This document shows, in pieces, positions 36,343-43,987 of a DNA stretch of 49,920 nt. The notes under the pieces are model-generated. The model worked only from the letters and a program-made list of their open reading frames with translations, searched no databases and had not been told where the DNA came from. A program made the translations under genes and the position numbers. How positions within the stretch are numbered: the first letter of the stretch is position 1; the number at the start of each line of letters is the position of its first letter. Source of the stretch: JBBILG01 sp037445085 (GTDB taxonomy: Bacteria; Pseudomonadota; Gammaproteobacteria; Burkholderiales; Methylophilaceae); assembly GCA_037445085.1 (NCBI GenBank), contig JBBILG010000004.1:1-49920 (forward strand), read 5' to 3'.

Positions 36343-36780
36343 TTACACGTCCACCACGCACTGCGCCAGCCAACTGCCGTCCTCCAGCCGCCGCACGGCG
36401 AGGCTGGTGTAGGTGGCACCCTTGGGCTCCACCGCCGGCTGATGGCGGGCGGCATCCACCCGCTCGCCCCAGGCAGCGCCATGCATGCGCCCCTCCGCCA
36501 GGTGTACCTCGAAACGACGGAACAGCATGTGGCGCGTGGCCATCTCGTAGATGATGGCATTGAGCCAGTCCACCAGCAGCAGCCCGGCATCCGGCGCCGT
36601 GCACGCCACGGCCACCCGCTGCTGCGGGCGCACGCTGTCGGGATCGGTGACGATAGCGGTCAGCGCCAGCGCCGCCTGCTCGAAAGCCTGCTCCGGCGTC
36701 GCGCCGAAGCCGCGCACACCCATGTCCGCCTCGTGCGGATAGTGCTCCCAGTACACTGGATGGGAAGATGTGCCCGGCAT
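36343..36780 (-). CDS. Archease (RtcB cofactor)
   Basis: 145-aa protein that promotes RtcB guanylylation and multiple turnover. The N-terminal WEHYPHEADMGVRGFG carries the conserved acidic metal-binding residue, and AEGRMHGAAWGE and the C-terminal LAQCVVDV complete the family pattern. ATG at 36780. One base separates its stop from the rtcB start. The pair archease-RtcB is well known; its placement in a protease/stress gene cluster is less common. Confidence 0.94.
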   Translation of the reverse strand: MPGTSSHPVYWEHYPHEADMGVRGFGATPEQAFEQAALALTAIVTDPDSVRPQQRVAVACTAPDAGLLLVDWLNAIIYEMATRHMLFRRFEVHLAEGRMHGAAWGERVDAARHQPAVEPKGATYTSLAVRRLEDGSWLAQCVVDV

Positions 36781-36789
36781 GGCACGCGC

Positions 36790-37068
36790 TCAGACGTCGT
36801 CTTCGCGGCGCGGCACGCCGTTCTGGGCCGGCCCGCCGGTGTCGGTATCGATCCAGTCGGCGATGCCCAGCTCGGCCTCGGCTTCTTCCAGGCTGGTGCC
36901 GGGCTCGTAATCGGTTTCACCCGACTGCATGTCGGCCCACGCCAACTCCGCCGTGGCGAACGGGCCGAATTCCGTGCCGGTATCCGGATCGATCCAATAG
37001 TAGCCGTCAGGCCGCTTGACGATGCCTTCTGCATCTTCCATGGGGATTTCGGGGATCTGCTGGATCAT
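36790..37068 (-). CDS. Conserved acidic small protein of unknown function
   Basis: 92 aa, strongly acidic, no cysteine, no membrane segment. The recognisable core is PDGYYWIDPDTGTEFGPF followed by TAELAWADM, then a Glu/Asp-rich tail. ATG 37068 has GGAGG about 8 nt upstream. Only 9 nt separate its end from archease, so it is probably the first gene of the archease-rtcB-ald-lon-usp block. I do not recognise a named family. It could be a small regulator or partner of the ligase or protease. Confidence 0.78.
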   Translation of the reverse strand: MIQQIPEIPMEDAEGIVKRPDGYYWIDPDTGTEFGPFATAELAWADMQSGETDYEPGTSLEEAEAELGIADWIDTDTGGPAQNGVPRREDDV

Positions 37069-37115
37069 GGCGATACCTCCCGTTCATTGATGGGTCCAGT
37101 ATAGGCAGCCAGGCG

Positions 37116-37145
37116 GCGCTTGTCATGCATGCGCTTGTCATGCAT
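37116..37145. repeat. Two tandem 15-bp direct repeats
   Basis: GCGCTTGTCATGCAT occurs twice, head to tail and without mismatch (37116-37130, 37131-37145), in the 222-bp divergent gap between the acidic small protein and the APH/P-loop kinase. Each copy contains ATGCAT. A second pair, ACCGGCCCGGA at 37230-37240 and 37252-37262, lies 22 bp apart. They could be regulator-binding sites for this island. Confidence 0.6.
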
Positions 37146-37290
37146 AGTCCGCCGTGGCGATGCCGAACTTCATGCAATGGGCAGACTCGCCCGCCATGCC
37201 GGAACGGGGCATGCAGACATAACAGGAGAACCGGCCCGGATATTGCGCCGGACCGGCCCGGAATTTGAACGAAAGTCGAACACGCCACCG

Positions 37291-38895
37291 ATGTCCGCCA
37301 CGCACATGACCGACCTCGCCGCCCAGCAGCGGCTCATCCGGGCGTTGCGTGACCCCGGCCGCTATCCGCACACGGTGAAAACGGTCCGGGTGCTGGAAAC
37401 CCACATCTCCTGGGTGCTGCTGGCGGGGCGCCATGCCTACAAAATCAAGAAAGCGGTCGATCTGGGCTTTCTCGACTTCACCACGCTCGATGCCCGGCAC
37501 CGCTGCTGCGAAGAGGAAATCCGCCTCAACCGCCGCCTGGCGCCGCAGCTCTATCTGGACGTGACGACCATAGGCGGCCGCCCCGAGGCGCCACGGCTGG
37601 ACGGCCGGCCCGCCATCGAATACGCGGTGCGCATGCGGCGCTTTGCCACGCACAGGCGGATGGATCGCCTGCTGGCGCGCGGGCAGCTTCTGGCGGAACA
37701 CATCGACCGCCTGGCGGAGACCATCGCCCGCTTCCATGCCGGCCTGCCGCCGGCGCCGGCCGATGCGTCTTACGGCACCCCGCAGGCCGTGCATGCGCCG
37801 GCGCTGCAGAATTTCGACCAGCTCGCCCCGCTGCTGGATGCCGCCGACCAGGCGCCGCTCGCCCGCCTGCGCGCGGCGAGCGAGGCGGAATTCGCCGCCG
37901 CAGCCTCGCTGATCGGCGAACGCCGGGAGCAGGGCTGGGTGCGCGAGTGCCACGGTGACCTGCACCTCGGCAACGTCGTGCTGATCCGCGATGCGCCGAC
38001 CCCATTCGACGGCATCGAATTCAACGCGGGCTTGCGCTGGATCGACGTCATCAGCGAAGTTGCTTTCCTGGTCATGGACCTCGACCACCACGGCCGTGCC
38101 GACCTCGGCTGGCGCTTCCTCGACGGCTACCTGCAGCTCACCGGCGACTACGCCGGCGTCGGCGTGCTGCGCCACTACCTCGCCTACCGCGCCATGGTGC
38201 GTGCCAAGGTCGCCGCCATCCGCGCGCGCCAGCCGGGCACCCCGCCCGCGGCGGCGGCGGCCGCGCTGCGCGAGTGCCGCGCCTATCTGGCGCAGACGGC
38301 AGCCACCCTCACGCGGCGGCGTCCGCTGCTCGTCATCACCCACGGCCTGCCCGGCAGCGGCAAGACCACCGTGGCGGGCGAAGCGCTGCAACGCCTGCCC
38401 GCCATCCGCCTGCGCTCGGACGTGGAACGCAAGCGGCTGCACGGCCTGGCACCGCTGCAAGACAGCCGCGCGGCAGTCGGCACCGGCATGTACGGGACGG
38501 AAACGACGCGGCGCACCTACGCCAGCCTGCAGGAACTGGCGCGCGGCCTGCTGGCGGCCGGTCACAGCGTGGTGGTCGATGCGGCCTTCCTGAAGCGGGC
38601 GGAGCGCGACCGGTTCCACGCCATGGCCGACGCGATGGGCACCCCCTTCGCCATTCTCGACGTGCGGGCCGACCCTGCCGTCCTGCGCCGCCGCGTCATG
38701 CTGCGGCAGGCGCACGGCCAGGACGCCTCGGAAGCCGACCTGCAGGTGCTAGAGACCCTGCTCGCCGCGCACGAACCGCTGACACCCGCGGAACAGTCGC
38801 ATACGGTCGTCGTGCGCAACGAGGGCGGGCTCGCCGCCATCGCCGCGCAGGCCGATGCCTGGGAGGCGCTGCGGCGCATGGCAGCGGCGCAGTGA
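37291..38895 (+). CDS. Aminoglycoside phosphotransferase-like / P-loop kinase fusion
   Basis: 534 aa. The N-terminal half is an APH-like kinase domain with CHGDLHLGNVVL (His221-Gly-Asp, catalytic Brenner motif) and DGIEFNAGLRWIDVISEVAFL (metal-binding). The C-terminal half is an AAA_33/Zeta-toxin-like P-loop kinase with HGLPGSGKTTVAG (about 351-363) and RSDVERKR. The fusion is a known family of unclear function, often with stress genes. No evidence for drug resistance. ATG 37291 or 37306 (MTDLAAQQ). Its TGA overlaps the GTG of the next gene. Confidence 0.88.
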   Translation: MSATHMTDLAAQQRLIRALRDPGRYPHTVKTVRVLETHISWVLLAGRHAYKIKKAVDLGFLDFTTLDARHRCCEEEIRLNRRLAPQLYLDVTTIGGRPEAPRLDGRPAIEYAVRMRRFATHRRMDRLLARGQLLAEHIDRLAETIARFHAGLPPAPADASYGTPQAVHAPALQNFDQLAPLLDAADQAPLARLRAASEAEFAAAASLIGERREQGWVRECHGDLHLGNVVLIRDAPTPFDGIEFNAGLRWIDVISEVAFLVMDLDHHGRADLGWRFLDGYLQLTGDYAGVGVLRHYLAYRAMVRAKVAAIRARQPGTPPAAAAAALRECRAYLAQTAATLTRRRPLLVITHGLPGSGKTTVAGEALQRLPAIRLRSDVERKRLHGLAPLQDSRAAVGTGMYGTETTRRTYASLQELARGLLAAGHSVVVDAAFLKRAERDRFHAMADAMGTPFAILDVRADPAVLRRRVMLRQAHGQDASEADLQVLETLLAAHEPLTPAEQSHTVVVRNEGGLAAIAAQADAWEALRRMAAAQ

Positions 38896-40229
38896 TCGCG
38901 CGTCTGCACCGTGCCGCCACCGCCGTGCTGCGCCCCGGCGTGCAGCCGCGCGAGCTGTGGGCCTGGGCCATGTTCGATTTCGCCAATTCCGGCTACACCA
39001 CGGTAGTCATTACCGCGCTATTCAACGCCTATTTCGTCGCCGTGGTGGCGGGCAATGCGCCTTGGGCCACCTTCGCCTGGACCGCGGCACTGGCCGTCTC
39101 CTATTTCCTGATCGTCATCAGCGCGCCGGCCCTAGGCGCCCTGGCGGACCTACATGCCGCCAAGAAGCGCCTGCTGGCGGTGACGGCGCTGGGCTGCTTC
39201 GCCTTCACCGCGCTGCTCTATTTCGCCCAGCCTGGCGTGCTGGTGCTGGCCATCCTCTGCCTCGCCCTCTCCAATTTCTTTTTTGGCAGCGGCGAGAACC
39301 TGATCGCGGCCTTCCTGCCGGAAATCGCCCGGCCACGCGCGCTGGGGCGGGTTTCCGGCTGGGGCTGGGGCCTGGGCTACGTGGGCGGCATGCTGACGCT
39401 GGGGCTGTGCCTCGCCTACGTCAGCTGGGCGCAGGCGCGCGGCATGCCGGCCACGGAATACGTGCCGGTCACCATGCTGATCACCGCCGGCACGTTCGCG
39501 CTGGCCAGCCTGCCCACCTTCCTGCTGCTGCGCGAACGGGCGACGCCCGCAGCCGCCACCGGGCCGGCGATGCGCGCGGCGTGGCAACGCGTCTGGCAGA
39601 CCCTGCAGCACGCGCGGCGCTTCCGCGACCTGTCGCGCTTCCTGCTGTGCAACCTGTTCTACCAGGCCGGCATCCAGGCAGTCATCGCGGTTGCCGCGGT
39701 GTACGCCACCCTGGCCATGGGCTTCGGCACCCAAGAGACGCTGCTGCTCATCCTGCTCGTCAACATCACGGCCGCCGCCGGCGCCTTCCTGTTCGGCCAC
39801 TGGCAGGATCGCATCGGCCATGTGCCCGCCATCGCGCTGACGCTGGCCGGCTGGATCGTTATGGTGCTGTTGGCCTGGGCGGCACAGGGGCCGGCGCTGT
39901 TCTGGTTGGCCGCCAACATCGCCGGACTGTGCATGGGCGCCTCGCAGTCCGCCGGCCGGGCCATGGTGGGCCTGCTGGCGCCGCCGGCACGCAACGGAGA
40001 ATTCTTCGGCCTGTGGGGGCTGTCGGTGAAGCTGGCCAGCATGTTCGGCCCGCTCACCTACGGCATCGCCACCTGGGTGAGCGGCGGCAACCACCGGCAC
40101 GCCCTGCTGGTCATCGGCGGCTATTTCGTCATCGGCCTCGTGCTGCTCGCCGGCATCGACACGCGGCGCGGCCGCCGCGCCGCCCTGCGCGCGGACAGGG
40201 AAGCAGCAGACGCATGCGGTCGGCGCTGA
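38892..40229 (+). CDS. MFS transporter, UMF1 (Atg22-like) family
   Basis: 445-aa membrane protein with about 12 hydrophobic helices. The N-terminal REL-WAWAMFDFANSGYTTVVITALFNAYF is the diagnostic UMF1/Atg22-like start. GRVSGWGWGLGYVGGM matches the helix-4/5 region. GTG start at 38892 overlaps the preceding stop (GTGA). Yeast Atg22 effluxes amino acids from vacuoles; bacterial substrates are unknown, so solute efflux is only a guess. Confidence 0.88.
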   Translation: MIARLHRAATAVLRPGVQPRELWAWAMFDFANSGYTTVVITALFNAYFVAVVAGNAPWATFAWTAALAVSYFLIVISAPALGALADLHAAKKRLLAVTALGCFAFTALLYFAQPGVLVLAILCLALSNFFFGSGENLIAAFLPEIARPRALGRVSGWGWGLGYVGGMLTLGLCLAYVSWAQARGMPATEYVPVTMLITAGTFALASLPTFLLLRERATPAAATGPAMRAAWQRVWQTLQHARRFRDLSRFLLCNLFYQAGIQAVIAVAAVYATLAMGFGTQETLLLILLVNITAAAGAFLFGHWQDRIGHVPAIALTLAGWIVMVLLAWAAQGPALFWLAANIAGLCMGASQSAGRAMVGLLAPPARNGEFFGLWGLSVKLASMFGPLTYGIATWVSGGNHRHALLVIGGYFVIGLVLLAGIDTRRGRRAALRADREAADACGRR

Positions 40230-40346
40230 GGGAGCGCCCCATCGAAGGTGTCCGTTCCGCCGATGGCGACATTGCAAGCAGTCATGCCGAAGACTATCCT
40301 TGGGAATGTTCATCCCCTCGCCTACGCCCACTCACCAGGCATCCCC

Positions 40347-42071
40347 ATGCCCGTGCACAATGCCGACATCGCCGCCGTCTTCGAGGAAATCGCCGACCTG
40401 CTGGAAATCGAGGGCGCCAACCCCTTCCGCATCCGTGCCTACCGCAACGCGGCGCGCACTCTGGGCATGCTGCCGCAGGACGCGCGCGTACTGCTGGAAA
40501 AAGGCGATGACCTGACGCGATTGCCTGGCGTCGGCGACGATCTCGCCGCCAAAATCCGGGAGATTGTCGCCACCGGTAGCTGCGGCCTGCTCCAGCGTCT
40601 GCGTCGCGAGCTGCCGCCCGCCGTCACCGAGCTGCTGCACATCCCCGGCCTCGGCCCCAAGCGCGTGAGCACCCTTTACCATCACCTTGACGTGCAGACC
40701 GTGGAACAGCTCCATCGCGCCGCGCGCGACGGCCGCATCCGCGCCCTGCCCGGGTTCGGCGAGAAGACCGAACTCAACATCCTGCAGGCGGTGGAGGCGC
40801 ACGTGAGCCAGGCGCGCCGCTTCAAGCTGGCGACGGCGTCACAATACGCCGAAACCCTGACGGACTGGCTGCGCGAGATTCCCGGCGTGGCACAGGTGAC
40901 GCTGGCGGGCAGCTTCCGCCGCATGCGCGAGACGGTGGGCGATCTCGACATCCTGGTGACTGCCGTGGCCGACAGTCCGGTGATCCGGCAGCTCGCCGCC
41001 TACGAAGAGGTGGCCGAGGTGCTTTCCGCCGGCGGCACGCGCGCCAGCGTGGTGCTGAAGTGCGGGCTGCAGGTGGATCTGCGAGTGGTGACGAAACCGA
41101 GCTACGGCGCCGCGCTGCACTACTTCACCGGTTGCAGGGCGCACAACATCGCCATCCGCCGCCTGGCGCAGCAGCGCGGGCTGAAAATCAACGAATACGG
41201 CGTGTTCCGCAATAAAGAACGTATCGCCGGCGACAGCGAGACCTCGGTCTATCGTGCCGTCGGCTTGCCCTACATCGCCCCGGAGCTGCGCGAGGATCAC
41301 GGCGAAATCGAGGCAGCGCGCGCCGGCCGGCTGCCCATCCTGGTGGAGCTGGCCGATCTCAAGGGCGATCTGCACACCCACAGCACGGCGAGCGACGGCC
41401 ACGACAGTCTGCGCGACATGGCGCTGGCGGCGCGGGAGCTGGGTTTCGAATATCTTGCCATCACCGATCACAGCCGCCGCCTCACCGTGGCGCACGGGCT
41501 CGACCCCCAGCGGCTGCTGCGCCAGTGCGACGAGATCGACCGGCTCAACGGCGAGCTCGCCGGCATCACCCTGCTCAAGGGCATCGAAGTGGACATCCTG
41601 GAAGACGGCAGCCTGGATCTGCCGGACAGCGTGCTGGGTCGGCTGGACCTGGTGATAGGCGCGGTGCACAGCAAATTCGACCTCTCCCGCACCAAACAGA
41701 CCGAGCGCATCCTGCGCGCCATGCAGCACCCGCACTTCACCCTGCTCGCCCACCCCAGCGGCCGCCTGCTCGAACGGCGGGCGCCGTATGACGTCGACCT
41801 GCTGCGCATCATCCGCGAGGCGAAACGGCGCGGCTGCTACCTGGAACTCAACGCCCATCCCGATCGCCTCGATCTACTTGACACCCACTGCCGGATGGCG
41901 AAGGATGAAGGTGTGCTGGTCAGCATCAATTCCGACGCGCATAGCCGCCACGATTTCGCCCACCTCGAATACGGTGTCGGCCAGGCGCGGCGCGGCTGGC
42001 TGGAAAAGGGGGATGTGCTCAACACCCGCCCGCTGAACGAACTGCTGGACCTCATCCGGCGTACCATGTGA
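40347..42071 (+). CDS. polX: DNA polymerase X with PHP domain
   Basis: Family X polymerase/3'-5' exonuclease for gap-filling repair. 574 aa. Helix-hairpin-helix modules at the N-terminus (LPGVGDDLAAKI, IPGLGPKRV, LPGFGEKTE), then the nucleotidyltransferase core GSFRRMRETVGDLDILV with paired aspartates, and VDLRVV as the third acidic site. A PHP phosphoesterase domain ends the protein (GDLHTHSTASDGHDS at about 340, ITDHS, NSDAHS). ATG 40347; an upstream in-frame extension of 33 codons is not conserved. Good fit to a repair role in the island. Confidence 0.94.
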   Translation: MPVHNADIAAVFEEIADLLEIEGANPFRIRAYRNAARTLGMLPQDARVLLEKGDDLTRLPGVGDDLAAKIREIVATGSCGLLQRLRRELPPAVTELLHIPGLGPKRVSTLYHHLDVQTVEQLHRAARDGRIRALPGFGEKTELNILQAVEAHVSQARRFKLATASQYAETLTDWLREIPGVAQVTLAGSFRRMRETVGDLDILVTAVADSPVIRQLAAYEEVAEVLSAGGTRASVVLKCGLQVDLRVVTKPSYGAALHYFTGCRAHNIAIRRLAQQRGLKINEYGVFRNKERIAGDSETSVYRAVGLPYIAPELREDHGEIEAARAGRLPILVELADLKGDLHTHSTASDGHDSLRDMALAARELGFEYLAITDHSRRLTVAHGLDPQRLLRQCDEIDRLNGELAGITLLKGIEVDILEDGSLDLPDSVLGRLDLVIGAVHSKFDLSRTKQTERILRAMQHPHFTLLAHPSGRLLERRAPYDVDLLRIIREAKRRGCYLELNAHPDRLDLLDTHCRMAKDEGVLVSINSDAHSRHDFAHLEYGVGQARRGWLEKGDVLNTRPLNELLDLIRRTM

Positions 42072-42112
42072 CCGCGGCGTGTGCACGCCAATTGTGGACA
42101 AGGGGAATCACC

Positions 42113-42616
42113 ATGAGCAGCAAGAGCACCCCAGCCGGCTTCCGCCGCATCGAACGCCACGACAAACTGCTCCAGGAACAGGTGCATGACACTTACAAGA
42201 CCAAGAGCAAGCTGCCGGAACCCAGCGTCTGCCTCGACTGCGGCGCCGTCTTCCACGAAGGCCGCTGGCAGTGGGGCGAGGCGCCGGCGGGCGCGCATCG
42301 GGCCACCTGCCCGGCCTGTCAGCGTCAGCACGATCGTTTCCCGGCCGGCTTCGTCACGCTGGCAGGCACCTTTTTCCGCTCGCACCAGGAAGAAATCCTG
42401 CACCTTGTGCGCAACCACGAGCAGCACGAACGCGCCGAACATCCGCTCAAGCGCATCATGGCGATCGAGGACACCGATGACGGCGCGGTGGTGACCACCA
42501 CCGACATCCACCTCGCCCGTGGTCTTGGCGAGGCAGTGCGCCACGCCTATCGGGGCGAGCTGGAATTCCACTACAACCCGGCGGAAAACCTGCTGCGCGT
42601 GCACTGGCACCGTTGA
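42113..42616 (+). CDS. BCAM0308-family zinc-ribbon protein
   Basis: 167 aa. The N-terminus MSSKSTPAGFRRIERHDKL and KLPEPSVCLDCGAVFHEGRWQW are typical of the family, with CLDC (40-43) and CPACQ (66-69) pairs for one zinc. The rest has an RIMAIEDTDDGAVVTTTDIHLARGLG region, resembling an RNA-binding NMD3-like ribosome-associated fold. Named after a gene in the low-oxygen-activated locus of B. cenocepacia. Function unknown. ATG 42113; its stop overlaps the next frame's TTG (TTGA). Confidence 0.88.
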   Translation: MSSKSTPAGFRRIERHDKLLQEQVHDTYKTKSKLPEPSVCLDCGAVFHEGRWQWGEAPAGAHRATCPACQRQHDRFPAGFVTLAGTFFRSHQEEILHLVRNHEQHERAEHPLKRIMAIEDTDDGAVVTTTDIHLARGLGEAVRHAYRGELEFHYNPAENLLRVHWHR

Positions 42617-43372
42617 AGCCATCCGCCACCGGCCGGCGGGCGCTGCGGGCGCGCGCCCGCATCCGCAAACTGCTGGCGGAGCAAGGAGGCAGCGATGCCG
42701 CGCAACTCGGCATCACCTTGGACAGCCTGCGGCAGGAGTCAGTCTACCAATGGCTGCTCGCCGCGCTGCTGTTCGGCGCACCCATTTCCCATACCGTGGC
42801 GGCGCGCACCTGGCTGGAATTCGCCCGCAGCGACGCACTCACGCCGCAACGCATCATCGGGATCGGGTGGAAAGGTCTGGTGGACAGGCTCGCCCGCAGC
42901 GGCTACACCCGCTACGACTACAAGACCGCCACCAAGCTGCTGGAGGTGAGCGAGCGTCTGGCTGCAAGACTATGGCGGCGACCTCAACGCCCTGCATGCG
43001 GCGGCGCGCGATGCGGATGATTTGCAGCGTCGTGTCATGGCACTGGGCAAGGGCATCGGCCCGGTCACGGCGGGGATCTTCCTGCGCGAACTGCGCGGTC
43101 GCTGGCGCAAGGACAATCCGCCGCGGTCAACGCCGGCGCTGGCCGGAGCATGGCAGTTGGGGCTACTGCCGGATGGGTGCCCGGCAACGGAGGCGCTGGC
43201 CTTGCTGCGGGCGCAACGGCGACGCGCCGGCTATCCGGCCAGCCGCTTCCGTGATTTCGAAGCCGCGCGGGTGCGCGCCGGCCTAAAGCTCAGGCCGCCA
43301 TGGCGGAGAGGCTGTGCGCCGGGCGGATCACCAGGTGCAGATAGTGGCACCCCAGACTTTCGACATCGTTGA
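42613..43372 (+). pseudogene. Helix-hairpin-helix endonuclease III/glycosylase-like protein, frameshifted
   Basis: Starts with TTG 42613 on the BCAM0308 stop. The first frame has QWLLAALLFGAPISHTVAARTWLEF and GYTRYDYKTATKLLE, then fails at about 42961. One extra G in CTGGCTG restores the other frame, LQDYGGDLNALHAAA, followed by the hairpin KGIGPVTAGIFLRELRG. Together they look like an HhH DNA glycosylase/endonuclease III-type protein, without a visible Fe-S cluster. The final 30 codons overlap the convergent PAS gene and may not be native. Could be a sequencing error or true decay. Substrate unknown. Confidence 0.75.
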
Positions 43373-43619
43373 AGAACACTTCGCAGAGCAAACGCACGCC
43401 GCTCTTGCCGATCAGCTCGAACTGGCGCCCGATGTGGCTCAGGAATCGCAGGCGGGGATTGATCTGCCCGTCCAGCATCAGGGGGATGCCGGCGAGCTGC
43501 GGCAGCAATGCCGAAATGTGCTGACGCTGCAATTCACTGGAAGTGCATCCCAGGCACTTCACGCAGGTCTTGCTGCACTCGTGGATCATGCCGTTTTCGT
43601 TCAGGATCAGCTCCAGCAT
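43290..43619 (-). CDS. Small PAS-like protein with a cysteine cluster
   Basis: 109 aa from ATG 43619 (longer frames up to 43751 exist but have no supporting features). MLELILNENGMIHECSK resembles the first strands of a PAS fold. It then carries C15-x3-C19-x2-C22-x2-C25, four cysteines in an 11-residue stretch, suited to binding iron-sulfur or zinc, or to disulfide switching. ISALLPQLAGIPL and the C-terminal LGCHYLHLVIRP fit the end of a PAS fold. No output domain. It lies divergent from the PAS histidine kinase, so it may feed a redox signal. Function is inferred. Confidence 0.65.
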   Translation of the reverse strand: MLELILNENGMIHECSKTCVKCLGCTSSELQRQHISALLPQLAGIPLMLDGQINPRLRFLSHIGRQFELIGKSGVRLLCEVFFNDVESLGCHYLHLVIRPAHSLSAMAA

Positions 43620-43923
43620 GTCAACACCGGAATCCGGGCTGTCAGAGCGGGGCGCAAGCCCCTTTCCGCCAGCCCGCCATGCTCTCTTCACGCCCATCGG
43701 TCTTCTCCGTTTTTGTGCGCCACGGCCGCGGAATGGACACGGCAGGCGCATGCGTCATAGGGATGCAATTATCTGAAATAAAATGAAAAACGGCAGCGCG
43801 CCAGAGCCTCGAGGAGATCGGGGAGACGAAAAAAAACATGCATCGCGCTACCGTGTCGGTAATATATCGCATGGCCCTTGCGGGTGCCATACGCGCAAAC
43901 ACGTAGGCGGCATGACCTCGCAC

Positions 43924-43951
43924 TTGCCACGCCGGAAAAATCGACCATACT
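43924..43951 (+). promoter_or_regulatory. Candidate sigma-70 promoter of the histidine kinase gene
   Basis: TTGCCA (43924-43929), 16 bp, then CATACT (43946-43951), ending 36 bp before the kinase ATG. The 43752-43987 gap otherwise holds no gene I can support. Confidence 0.3.
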
Positions 43952-43987
43952 ACTGGACTTCACCCTGTTTTCTGCCTGGAGCACGGC

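Noticed and set aside
37291..38895. Aminoglycoside resistance gene
   Set aside because: The APH fold is shared by many kinases, and the fusion with a P-loop kinase is a separate family with no link to resistance.
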